From Mangifera indica (lineage: Eukaryota > Streptophyta > Magnoliopsida > Sapindales > Anacardiaceae), in NCBI RefSeq assembly GCF_011075055.1, contig NC_058138.1, positions 7,150,001 to 7,214,000 on the forward strand: a stretch of DNA of 64,000 bases, given 5' to 3'. Each line of letters begins with the position of its first letter. The first letter of the stretch is position 1. Below the pieces are notes generated by a model, which made no database searches, was not told the origin of the DNA, and was given only the letters and a program-made list of their open reading frames with translations. Made by a program: the position numbers and the translations under genes. Positions 12,401-27,765 of the stretch are shown piece by piece.

Positions 12401-12900
12401 CAGATTTTGCCCATTTCAATTAACATATAAGTCAAATAATCTACCATAAACATTATTTTAATCTAGCTTCTTCATTTTCTGCGATAAAAAGTATTTCTCC
12501 TCACATAAAAACAATTTTCAAACCAAAAAACATGATTATCAAACTGAAAAATATAGTATCTAATAGAATCTAAAACAAACCCATAAAATAAAAGAAAATG
12601 ATACAGTTACTGATCTATGAAACCATTTTTGAGATGATTATAACTAAACAAATGAACAAAATCGAAGAATCAAAGTCAAAATTGTTGAAATTGAGAGAAA
12701 AGTTTTTAGGTAGGATGATTAGGTAAGTAAAGAGGAAAAAAGTGGGCTTACCGTCATTATATATATATTTGGGGTACTTTCAGTAGTTTCCCCTTTTGTT
12801 TTTGTAAAATTGTACAAAAGTGGGGTTTAAAATTGCCAGTGAATGGTTCAACATTACATTTAATCATTTCATTTTCATTGAATTTTGTCGTGGATGAGAA
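9475..12900. repeat. Intergenic spacer, copy 1 (upstream of gene 2)
   Basis: This spacer recurs upstream of gene 3 in two parts: 9475-12239 matches 27766-30093, and 12240-12900 matches 36736-37450. The match is collinear, apart from about 380 bases (10097-10478) present only here that resemble the CRK upstream segment. It holds a Mutator-like foldback element (10604-11478) and no plausible gene. Short open stretches such as 11149-11340 lie inside that element and are not conserved as protein. Confidence 0.75.
10604..11478. mobile_element. Mutator-like foldback element with 9-bp target duplication
   Basis: The 875-base segment is flanked by the identical 9-mer TTATTTTTA at 10595-10603 and 11479-11487. 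Its ends are inverted repeats (GGCCAAAGGTCTTATTCCC left; GGTCAAAGGACTTATTCC reading in from the right), and similarity between the arms continues imperfectly for some 250 bases. A 9-base duplication with long inverted arms is the hallmark of MULEs. No transposase is inside, so it is non-autonomous. A diverged copy is at 28513-29298 and a lone arm at about 37465. Confidence 0.7.
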
Positions 12901-13033
12901 ATGTAGCGTTTGATTTCAAAATAAAAAGAATACATGAGGCTGGCATTGGACCACCTCTTGAGATTCCATAGAGCTTTCATTTTCAATGAAATTTCTCATA
13001 AATGGGCATTGTTGGCAGCCCCTTGTTTTATTC

Positions 13034-13260
13034 ATCCCTTGGCCGAGCATTTTTTGTTCTCATTATATCGTTTAAGATTATGATTCCAAAGGCTCTTCTC
13101 ATAAATAAAGCATGTACTGCTGTCAATAATAAAAGAAGAAGAAGCTTAGAAAAAAATAATAATAATTAAAAAAGACAATATTTATATGACTGATTAAAAA
13201 AAAAGATAAAAATATGGTTTTTTCACAAATAATTTCTTGTCAATAATTGAATTTATTAGA
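13034..13260 (+). repeat. CRK-array upstream segment
   Basis: A block starting CCCTTGGCCGAGCAT and ending near ATTTCTTGTCAATAATTGAATTT lies upstream of gene 2. Related blocks are at 18953-19150 (before unit c), 44055-44250 (before unit e) and 10114-10300 (inside the spacer). All include the GAAGAAGAAGCTTAG purine tract or its flanks. It is a shared 5' flank spread by array duplication; a promoter role is possible but unproven. Confidence 0.6.
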
Positions 13261-13769
13261 GTTGTTTATCTAATAAATTTCAAGTGGGCTGGTCAGGTTG
13301 GATATAAATCGAATAAAATGGACATAAAATGAAAATGAATTGATCTATATAAATAATAATTTTTATAGCTCACACCGGTCTTACGGATACATAAACCCTT
13401 TATAATTAATTTTTAGTTAATTAAGTTTTTATTTTTATTATTAAATAAAAGAAATAAAGTTGGTGAGTGACAGTACTCCAATTTCTTTGGCATGTGCCAT
13501 TAATTATTGCAGAAGAAAGGATGCCTCTCCAGAGTCTCCTTCAACATCTCTCCTTCTTGAAAACGTTTAATTTATCCCCCTTCTCTCTTTTCTTTTAGTT
13601 CTACGCTCTTTCGTCTTTCAAATTTGATAAAACCACGCCGCCGATGGCAGATCCACCCCTATGTCAATTGTTATAACTTAGTCAACGCCGTCAGAAATTT
13701 ATCTGGTTTGTCACAAATTAGGTGAATTGATGGGATTTTTTTTTTCCACAAGACGCAAGAACACCAAAT

Positions 13770-13794
13770 TTGACTGGACTTTGCTACATTGACT
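13770..13794 (+). promoter_or_regulatory. Paired W-box cores upstream of CRK gene 2
   Basis: TTGACT occurs at 13770-13775 and again at 13789-13794, the second running into TGACC. Spacing and surrounding sequence match genes 1 and 3. The pair is about 150 bases before the start codon at 13944. WRKY binding is the likely meaning for a defence-type receptor kinase, but this is inferred from the motif alone. Confidence 0.4.
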
Positions 13795-13943
13795 GACCAT
13801 CTATGCAATGCTCTAAATAATTATGAACTGGGCGATTTACTGTTGAAAATATCCCTTACCAAAATCTCCCTCCGAACTATCTTATGGTATTTTATATTAG
13901 AGATCAGCGGAAGGCCTGGAATGAAAAACTCATTAATTCTCCC

Positions 13944-18675
<4,732 letters not shown>

Positions 18676-18952
18676 CAATTGTTCTATGGTTAACTGCATT
18701 TATGTAAATTTCCTTATTTATTGAAAGCTACAAAAGTATGTTACGTAAATTTTGTTATTTTACTGCCTTATTCCTTTGATTATTTTAGTCACAATATGGA
18801 ATAACGTTTAATCATTTTGTTGAAAAATGAACGTATTAGAAAGAATAATGTTATGTGTACATATTTTTAAATATAGAAATAAATACACGTCTAAATGATA
18901 TGTTATTATATGACTGAATATATAAGAACACATTATATATAAATTGACATTT

Positions 18953-19150
18953 TTTGTTCTTGTTATATTGGTTAAGACTATGATTCCTAAGGCTCTTCAA
19001 ATAAATAATGGATATACTACTGTCAATAATAAAAGAAGAAGAAGCTTAGAAAAAAATTAATGAAGACAAGAAAACTTATAAAAAAAAAGATAAAAAAATG
19101 TTTTTTTCACAAATAATTTCTTGTCAATAACTGAATTTAGAGTTGTTTTA
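18953..19150 (+). repeat. CRK-array upstream segment before unit c
   Basis: This segment closely matches 44055-44250 and more loosely 13034-13260. It is joined soon afterwards, at about 19258, directly to the middle of a CRK exon 1, showing that the true start of unit c has been deleted. Confidence 0.6.
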
Positions 19151-19257
19151 TCGAACGCTCTTTCAAACGGGTTGGTTGGGTTGGATATAAATCAGATAAA
19201 ATAGATACAAATTGAAAATGAATCAATCTAAATAAATAATAATTTTTAAAATTCATA

Positions 19258-22200
19258 CGCTGTGTTAACGTTGCAACCACAAACTTAACAGACCATTGTC
19301 CTATTGGAGAACGAAGCATAATATGGTATGACGAGTGCCTTTTCCACTATTGAAACCAGTCCTTCTTTTCTAGAATCGATAACTTTACTGGCAGTACAGA
19401 CATATCTGGTGAGAAAGTCAGTAGTTTGCTGACCGAGGCTGTAAACACTTCTAAAATGTTTGCAACCAGAGAGTTAATTTGGATTCTCTTACGCTGTATG
19501 GTCTAGTGCAGTGTACGCCAGACCTATCAAAACTTGATTGCAGTACATGTCTTGAGGAAGCTATTTCAATGTTGAGGATGTTTTTTCCATCTATAGGAGG
19601 AAGAGTGACATTTCCGAGTTGTTTTATCCGCTACAAACTGGCCCGGTTCTTTGATGAAACAGTGCCACCGCCACCTCCACCACCACTTCTGTCTCCACCT
19701 CCACCTTCACTTTTGTCTCCACCTCCATTTCCACCTCCAATTCCATCCAAAGTTAACGCTACAGTTTACCTAATTGCTTGAGTGATAATAAATACCATTT
19801 TGCCTTTTTTTATTTAGAGCTCACACATTTACAGAAAGACAACAGAATTAATCGAAAGAGAAAATAAATTTCTAGTTATATATATAACTAAAACATAAAA
19901 ATTCACAAAGTTTTCCTTTAAACCTTTTTTTTAATTTTATAATTGAAAATAGTCAATATACATATATATTTTGACTTTTACACAAGGTGTCTCAAGCTTG
20001 TAGTCATAATCATCAAGGCAATTTAAAGTACTTAACATTCAGGATTATTTAAAATCAATGGGTGCTTATGGTTATCAGAGTTTAGAGATTCTGTCTCACA
20101 TTTAAGAATTTCATTTTAATTCTGATTTTAGGAATTTCACTGTGCATGATATTTTGATATGGGTTAAATAAATTTAAATTATAAATAAAAATATTTTTGT
20201 TTGGAAGGAAGAAAAACAATAGTAGGTGTTTTTCTAAGAATTAACATCTATGGAGAAGACACAAAAGAGATAAAGGTAATTGATTTATAGTTTTACATTA
20301 AGAAAGGATTAACTTTCTTCATTTTATTTATCCTAAGAATAATAGTAGATGTTGATTCATAGAAACTCATGATATTACAAAAAGTATATAAGTGAATTTA
20401 TATGTGGTTATGAATATGTTGCCATCAATTTGGAGGGTCACAACAATATTGAGGAAAAATGTGTTTCAAATTGTGTTGAAACAACTAAAGAGAAGAGGTA
20501 ACACCAAACATGCAAACTTGGCTCTAATGTTAAATAAGAATTAAATAAATTATGTGCACAAACAAACTGTACAAATAAAATATAATAGTTTATTTTTTTC
20601 ACATTAAAATCAATCAATCAAATGTTATTATTTCAATTTGTATAAATAAATTTGTATATCTTATTTGGGCATTTAATACCTTATAAGAATTTGTTTAATT
20701 TTTTTTAATAATAATATTAAATAAGAATAATAACTTACAGCATAAAGGTGAAGGCAACATGAATCTGTATTTTAAACAGAATAAGATAACGTTGACCCTC
20801 AATCATAATCCGCAAGAAAGTAGGCACCCTGCTATATAAAATTCGAACAGGGGAGCCGGGAGCCGTCGCTATAGTTGCTAACTTGCTACTGGCTTATAAT
20901 CATCATTTTCACGACCTATTATCCACTCATCACCGTAATTAATTTAAATACGAAAGGGGCCTAGTGGTGGGAAAAAAACAAATAGTGTTAGGGGGATCAA
21001 TGATGTGCCTTCATTTAAATGTGATAGTGCTAGACTAACAGGCTGTTTCACAAAATGGGGTTAGTTGTTAGATTGAGAATGTGAGAAAAAGTCTTACTCC
21101 GTGAGCTAGATTTTGGGCATGCAAGGTCTAGTAGCACCTAATACTTATACCACAATTCGAGCTAGATTTTACCCTAACCCTCCCATTGTCTTCTCTTTGT
21201 TCAGTTTCCCTCTCCGTTCCTATCCATTAATTTCCCTTTCTCGATTACATCTATAGATTAGGGATGGCAATGGGGAGGGGTGGGGAGGGGATGTCAATCC
21301 CCGTCCCCGTCCCCGTAGGGGATTTCAATCCCCATCCCAGCCCCGTCCTCTCCCCGTGAAGGAAAATCCCCTCCCCATCCCCTCCCTGTCCCCGCGGGGA
21401 AAAATCTCCTCCCCATCCCCACCCCATCCCTGCGGGAAAAAATCCCCTCCCCATCCCCGTCCCGTCCCTGCGGGGAAAAATCCCCTCCCCATACCCGTAA
21501 ATATAAATTTTAATTCTTTTATGTATTTCAATAAATAAAATAAATTATATTCTCTAAAAATATCACTTACTACAAGAGCTACAAAATATTCATTGTTATT
21601 TTAGTTCAAATAAAAAGTTTTCATAAAATCTAACAATATGCAATAATCAATCTCTTCATTAGTAGCTATTCATGTATGTGATTTAGGGTAATTTTATAAT
21701 AACATTAAATTTAATACTTTTCATTCACTTTAATTGATTTTATCAAGTTATAATTTGTTTTTTTTTTTTTTGTGTAAAACCTGGTGGATTGACTAACTGA
21801 AGTTAAAATAGAATTAATTTGGTATATTTGTATTTTATGATAATGAGATTTTGGGGTTTTTTTAATATATTAGATTAATAGTTTAGAAATTAGTAAAAGT
21901 TAATAATTGATAATTCAAAAATTAGTAAAATTAAAGTTATAGTTTTAATAAATCATAATGTAAAAATTTCTAGAACTTAATAGTTTATAAATTATTATAT
22001 TAATATATTAGATTTAAGGGGAGGGGAGGGGCAGGGCGGGGCGGGGACATATGTATCCTCGTCCCCGCCCCGTCCCCGATTACGGGGATTTTTTTCATCC
22101 CTATCCCCGCCCTTTTTCCCGTTTTTATCGGAGAATCCTCTTCCCGTTAGGGTCGGGGAGGGTCGGGGCCCCTAAAGTCGGGCCCAAATTGCCATCTCTA

Positions 22201-22557
22201 CTATAGATATCTTTATAAACACGCCGCCAAAGTGCCGGTAGCCTATAATAATAATAAAAGTGTCAGATATCACAAGATATTAAAAAATTTTTGTAAAGTG
22301 GATTGATAGTCCTTGATACTTGATCTGGTTCTTTTAAAATTAAGTGTCTTGTAGAGGAGAAATCAACCAATAATCACGGAGTTCAAGTACTTCGCTTGGG
22401 AGAGGATAGTATTAGAGGTGATTATTTATATGATATAATACAAAGACAAGAATCTCAAGACTTTTCCCATTTTTCATTAGGCATCATACTAGAGGCCACA
22501 CAGAATTTTTCTAATGATAATAAGCTTGGTGAAGGTGGGTCTGGCCCCGTGTACAAG
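19258..22557 (+). pseudogene. CRK pseudogene, type A (unit c): ectodomain, stalk and exon 3 only
   Basis: Exon 1 remnant 19258 to about 19751 begins inside the first DUF26 domain, lacks the signal peptide, and has an in-frame TGA and a 1-base deletion (ACCAGAGAGTTAAT). The second DUF26 motif, [14 protein letters not shown], and the proline stalk are still readable. The donor has lost one G (CCAAAGTTAAC against CCAAAGGTAAC). The transmembrane exon (20208-20275) keeps only its ends. Exon 3 (22345-22557) is 2 bases short and its glycine loop reads GEGGSG. Exons 4-7 are gone: intron 3 runs straight into copia sequence at 23296. Unit e shares the 5' truncation and exon 1 lesions, so those came before the duplication. 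Confidence 0.85.
21259..22200. mobile_element. Non-autonomous hAT element with G/C-rich ends and 8-bp target duplication
   Basis: CTATAGAT is repeated exactly at 21251-21258 and 22201-22208. The 942-base element has terminal inverted repeats TAGGGATGGCAAT (left) and TAGAGATGGCAAT (right, reversed). Dense GGGG/CCCC tracts sit near both ends and an AT-rich core between them. The 8-base duplication and TAGGGATG-like ends fit the Ac group of hAT. No transposase is present; open frames through the G/C tracts are low-complexity artefacts. It sits in intron 2 of unit c and is absent from gene 1 and unit e. Confidence 0.82.
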
Positions 22558-23296
22558 GTGCCTATAATTTTGATTTCAATTTGGTGAAGAGACTTTGATT
22601 TTTTTAAACATGTTATGTACTTTGAATGGCTGACTTGTGATTTCCATGTCCACAAATGATTGGTGTTTCACAAAAGACAATCATTCTCCTTATGTTACTC
22701 CCTCCTTACAATACATGTATAAAAGGAAATTTTTTTAGTTTTCATTATCCAATAAATAGAGATAGATTCAAACCTTATTAAACTTGAATTAGGATATGTT
22801 TGAGTTTGGCTAGACATAAGGGATTCGATCTTAAACCTAATGAGTTTTGAAAATCATGAGATTGAGTACAAACTCAATATAGAGACTGGTACTCTTGTTT
22901 CGACTTAAAATCAATATTGTCTATGTTTTGAATATATAACTAAGAATTTTTTCAAAAAAAAAAAATAAAGTAGATTTGAATTGTGTAGAGAACAGAAAAA
23001 ATGAGTTTATTTTAATGGATGAAATTAGATGTTAAAATGTTTTTGTCTAGTATAGGATTTTTGCAATTGGGAATGAACCCAAATTAAAAATCTTTTAACA
23101 ATTCACTTCAATATAATGCTTTCTTTTTTCAGTGAACATAAATTTTAAAAAAATAATCATTTATAAATTTAAAACATAGACGACTTTGTTTTGATCATAA
23201 TCCATAACTGGTTAAAATGATATTGATTTTTTTTTTTTTTTTGTATTCATGAGCATGCCATAAGTGTGCAAGGCTATTGAGCCGAGCCTTCCATGG

Positions 23297-24070
23297 TAAT
23301 GCACCAATGGTATTTCTATACATTGTAGGATTATCAAGCAACTCACTATCCCCTACATGTAATTTTATCTCAATAACCATAGGCGTAGAATAAGGCTTTG
23401 CATCTTGCATTTTTGTCTTAGCTAAAAGATCTAATGCATACTTAGCCTGATTTAAATACAAGCCTCTTTCATTTCTATGAGCTTCAAACCCCAAAAAATA
23501 ACTCAACTCACTAAGATTTTTAAGAGCAAACCCTGAATTTAAATCACTCACCAGCTCCAGTGTAACTTCATACCTTGGGCCTGTAAGCAAGATGTCATAG
23601 ACATGCAAGAATGTAGATTATCCTTTCTTGGCTTTTCAGAATGAACAAGCTGGAATCTGATATAGAATTCTCAAATCCTGTCTTTTTCAATGACTTTTTA
23701 GCCTCTCAAACCAAGCTCTCAGGGTTTACTTCAACCCAAAAAGAGCCTTCTTGAGTTTGCACATAAAATTACACTTCTCATTATTTATAAACCCCTTTGA
23801 CTGGGACATAAAAACTACTTCTTACAACTCCCCATTCAAGAAAGCATTGTTTACATCAATCTGATGTATTTTCCAGTCAAAAGTCACAGCTAAAGAAATT
23901 ATAATTATGATTGTTGCAGTTTTCACAACAAGATTAAAAGTTTCTAGGAAGTCAATTCCAGGGGTCTGCTGCAACCCTTTTGCCACTAACCTGGCCTTTA
24001 GTTTGTTAACTGTTAACTGTCCAATCAGAATTATATTTGGTTTTGAATACCCACTTGTGACCAACAACAT
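23297..24070 (-). pseudogene. Copia reverse transcriptase, remnant 2
   Basis: On the minus strand, 23822-24070 gives KARLVAKGLQQTPGIDFLETF and then QIDVNNAFLNGEL (RT fingers and palm), and about 23297-23608 gives the block after the active site, with LLAKTKMQDAKPYSTPM. The YVDD region reads VYDILLTG, so the catalytic site is destroyed. Stops lie between the pieces. Confidence 0.85.
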
Positions 24071-24947
24071 TCATTCTTTTGGTCAAAGGAACTAACTCCC
24101 AAGTTTCATTTTTAATCGAAGCATTGTATTCCTCTACCATGGCTTTATACCATAATGGACTAGCTAAGGCTTCAGTCACACTTTTTGGCTCTTCATGAGT
24201 GAAAGTTTGTGTGATAGAGGCAAAGGTTTTTGGTGGTGGCAAATGCCCTGTTTTGGATCTTGTTTTCAAAGGATGGCTAAAAGTGTTTAATGGTTTGAAC
24301 TGATCCTCTGACTGCACATTTCTTTCTGTATGTGACTGAACACAACAAGGCAACATTACTTCAAGCGTTACAGTGGGAAATAGGTCAGATGTGTTGGGTG
24401 GTAATTCTGGTAAATTTTGTAATGGCTCAACGTTTGTTTGTGGAAAGGACTGTGTTTCAGTTTCGGAATTTGAATTTAATGTGGTAGAGTGGTCAGGTAT
24501 TTTGTTTGTTTGTGAAGAAGATTGTGTGCCAGTTTCAGAATTTAAGTTTGATGTGGAAGAATGTTTAGGTATCGAGGAATTCAAGCCTTCTTTTTGCAAT
24601 GCATAGAATTCAGAACCAGAGAGCTGTTTTTCTGATTTGGAAGTCCTAAATTCTGACCTATTATCACTTAGAAGGTTGAATGTAACTGGTTTTGTTTCTA
24701 AGGAAGGTTTTGGTGTATTATAAGGCATAGGTGTTGAACTGGTAGACTGTTTTGGTGCAACAGAAACAGGATAACTAGAATCATCTTGAGTAGAATCTTT
24801 GTGAATAATACAGAAGGTTTCTGAATCAGGTGGTATGAAAAAACTGTCAAGAAAACTGTGTTCTTTCTTCTGAAAATCTGAATTTTTCAAGACTAATTCT
24901 GAGTCCCAGTTTTTGTCTTTAAAAGGATATTCAGTTTCATCAAACAC
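24006..24947 (-). pseudogene. Copia pol linker and RT lead-in, remnant 2
   Basis: This is the longest open stretch in the copia copies (313 codons). It begins within FDETEYPF, the usual end of the copia integrase region, passes through the Ser/Thr/Asn linker and reaches ETWELVPLTKRMNVVGHKWV of RT. It ends by frameshift near 24006, where an extra TTAACTG repeat duplicates bases of the neighbouring frame. Confidence 0.8.
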
Positions 24948-25027
24948 TAATTGGCAGACACATAAACTTTTCCAGTTTTACTTATGCATTTTTATCCTTT
25001 GTGTTCTAGACTATAACCTAAGAAAGC

Positions 25028-25716
25028 TCATTTTTCTGAATGATACGCAAACTTATGTCTATTATAAGGTCTAATAAAAGGAAAACAGGAACATCCATAA
25101 GGTTTGAGTTCTTTATATTCTGATTCCTTGTTTAAAAACTCGAAAGCTGAAGAGGGCAGTCTATTTATTAAAAAGACAGCAGTTTCAAAAGCTGAAAACC
25201 AGTCAGTGAAAGGCATTCCTGCTTGTGAGAGTAAGACCCCCTGTTTCTACAACATGCCCATGTTTTTGTTTAGCTCGTCCATTTTGTTGGTGTGCATGTG
25301 GACAAGGGTGTTTAAAAATTATCCCATTTTCTTTTAGATATCCTGTTAAGTTTCTATACTCACACCAACCCGCAACAAACACAACCACACCTCCCCCCCA
25401 ACCCCCACCCCCCAAAATCTGCTTGCAATACTTTTTAGTTTTTATTCAAATTACCTTTCAACTGGCTTAGGAATTGAATGAACACTGCCCTAGTTTCTGA
25501 CTTAGATTTTAGAGGATACAACCATGTAAACCTACAGTAGTCATCAACAAAGTGAACACAAAATTTGCAGCCTTCTTTTGTTAGAACTGTTGTCGGACCC
25601 CACAAGTCACTATGGATCAATTCTAAAGGACTGTTTGCTTTAGAACTACAGGCTGGAAAATGAAATTGATGACTTTTGCCTAGTTGACAATCACTAGATT
25701 CATGCAATTTATTCAA
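25028..25716 (-). pseudogene. Copia integrase fragments, remnant 2
   Basis: The minus-strand pieces give HSDLWGPTTVLTKEG and FVDDYCRFTWLYPLKSK (25435-25716), then FKHPCPHAHQQNGRAKQKHG (25203-25415) and LKPYGCSCFPFIRPYNRHKF (25028-25216). These are integrase core and C-terminal landmarks. A C-rich low-complexity tract (about 25365-25415) interrupts the core, and each piece is in a different frame. Confidence 0.82.
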
Positions 25717-25882
25717 GTCATATAATGAAACAGAAAATGTTTTGCGTCTTCTCCAGGGGCTTTACTGCAAGGATGACCAAGACTTCTATGTAAAGTAGCA
25801 ACATCTACTTTATTAGCAAGCAAAACAGAATTTTCCAGTAATACATTTTCTTCAGCATAACAATCCTTATTTCTAGACTCAA

Positions 25883-27765
25883 GCGTTAGCAAAAATTAGT
25901 AGAGTATTAGAACTTTCAAAATAAATATCTAAGTTCAAGTGTCTGTTACACTTGTAAAAGGTTAATTGAAGTATCTTAATATAATAGTTGTAAGTTTAAT
26001 CATTCTATTTCAGGTTTACTCGGGTTTTATCTATCCAACCAATACGATCGGTCCGGTTAAAAAAAAATAAAAAACAAACCTAAAAGTTAAAACTGCATAC
26101 TAGTTTTAAAACTGGTTGTGTTGAATAAAATCAACCCAACGACTCAATAATTAAAAAAAAAAAACTACAAAAAATCATGCTTGATCTCAAGTAATCAAAA
26201 TTATTTTTTAAAAAACATAAAATCAACGTTATAAAAAACCAAAACTACAAAATGAAAACTTTACATTTGTTTCTAGCTATGGGTTGTAAGAAAATTAAAA
26301 TTCCCAGACGAGAAAATCGATCAAAATAGATTCATATGAAATCAAAAATCAAACTTGAGAAAAACAAAGTCTGATCAATTGACACGTATAAAAACCAAAA
26401 TCTTATGCAAAAAATCAAAATTTGAAAATTAAAAAAAGGTAAAACTTTCACTTAAATTAACTGAAAACCTAGTAGAATAAATCATGGGAAAATCGAATTT
26501 AATGTAAGTGTTACCTGATTAACAATAGCAAATCAAAATCAGGTTCAGGATCTAAAAAACTATCACAACCATGTAGCCCTTCATCTCCCTAGATATAAGC
26601 GTAATGGCCCCTCTGGCTCGGTTGACATTGAATTGGGCCCTTACCTCTGAGCCCAATTTCTGTCCCTCTCCGTTTTCTTGTCTTTCCAAAACTAAATACG
26701 TAAGTTATCAATAAGCGATGCAAAAATTATGATAAAATTATATTTATCAGAAATGAGTTGAAATGCTTCTCAAATTTGTTTATATTTCTTTTTAAAAATT
26801 TTTAATCAAAAAATAATTTTAAATATTATATCAAACATATTTGTTAACATCCACAATAAACGTTTGATGCTATGTTACTAATTTTACATTTTATATAATG
26901 CTCAATAATTTATAAACTAAATTCTTAAAGATTATAATTTTCCCCTGGAAGTAATTTTTATTAACAGATGAAATTATTGCATAAATTTTACAATTGAATA
27001 AAATAACAAAAAAGGCAGAAATAGATGTGAATATACCTTTTGTTAACTTTAATAAAAGAAGAAAATATATGATGATAATGTTTCCTTATTGTATATGGTT
27101 AATGCAAGAAGAATGCAAGTACCTACAATTTCATAAGATCAAATACGGATGTGCATATTCTCTACCCATTTGGATTTGTTTTAGATTCATACCTATTTTG
27201 ACTCGATTTACACGCATTTAGATTTCCATTTTGCAAGAACTTCTTTGGCTTTTTGTTAAATTTAAAATAATTATTAGATAGGATTATAAAGTTAATTTAA
27301 GTGGAAAAAAATAGATAAATTAATTATTTTTTTATCTCTAATAATTGATAATTAGTTTATTTGAAGCCATGTGCCAACTACTGTACAATATCTTATCATA
27401 GTAGTTTAATTAGGGTTTATTACTATATAGTTATATAGACAAAATTTTTTATTTGTCAAACTCGCATGCTCTTGTTTACAACTCGAAGAAGAAACCTTAT
27501 ACAAATTATTTTGGACTTTAAATCAATATTTCCTATATTATTTTGGACTCACTCCTTCCAATTTTAACAATCATAAATAAAGTACATGTAATATAATGTC
27601 AATTGTATATGGAAACCTGAATTTCATTACTATAAATTCTGAATAGTGAAATGAGATGGACACAGAAAACACACAGCACTACAAACGTAGACTTTTGATA
27701 TTTCCTATTGATCACGTTAAGATTTGACTTTTTATTTTGCTTATTGGATCTAAATCTGGGATACT
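25883..27765. other. Spacer without a recognisable gene
   Basis: I see no coding exon, RNA gene or clear terminal repeat. The stretch is AT-rich with many A runs, and a moderately G/C-richer patch lies at about 26575-26680. The open stretch at 26994-27221 has no recognisable domain and no paralogue in the window. It joins copia remnant 2 on the left and the conserved spacer on the right. Confidence 0.5.

Larger units (their letters stand above)
23297..25882 (-). mobile_element. Ty1/copia retrotransposon remnant 2 (antisense, both ends missing)
   Basis: Pol is read on the minus strand: pre-integrase and integrase pieces, linker, then RT. It starts abruptly at 23297, where CRK intron 3 (ending CCATGG) meets RT coding for MYRNTIGAL, and stops at about 25882 within the pre-integrase region. 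There is no LTR. It is the same lineage as remnants 1 and 3 but keeps RT and integrase segments they have lost. Abutting CRK intron and pol with no target duplication, it marks a deletion that removed CRK exons 4-7 and the copia 3' end together. Confidence 0.87.

Noticed and set aside
21251..21538. Open frames through the GGGG/CCCC tracts on both strands
   Set aside because: They arise from low-complexity G/C repeats at the ends of a hAT element; no domain, and the same happens at 31491-31793.
26994..27221. 75-codon open frame in the spacer
   Set aside because: No domain, no paralogue in the duplicated array, AT-rich context; chance open frame.
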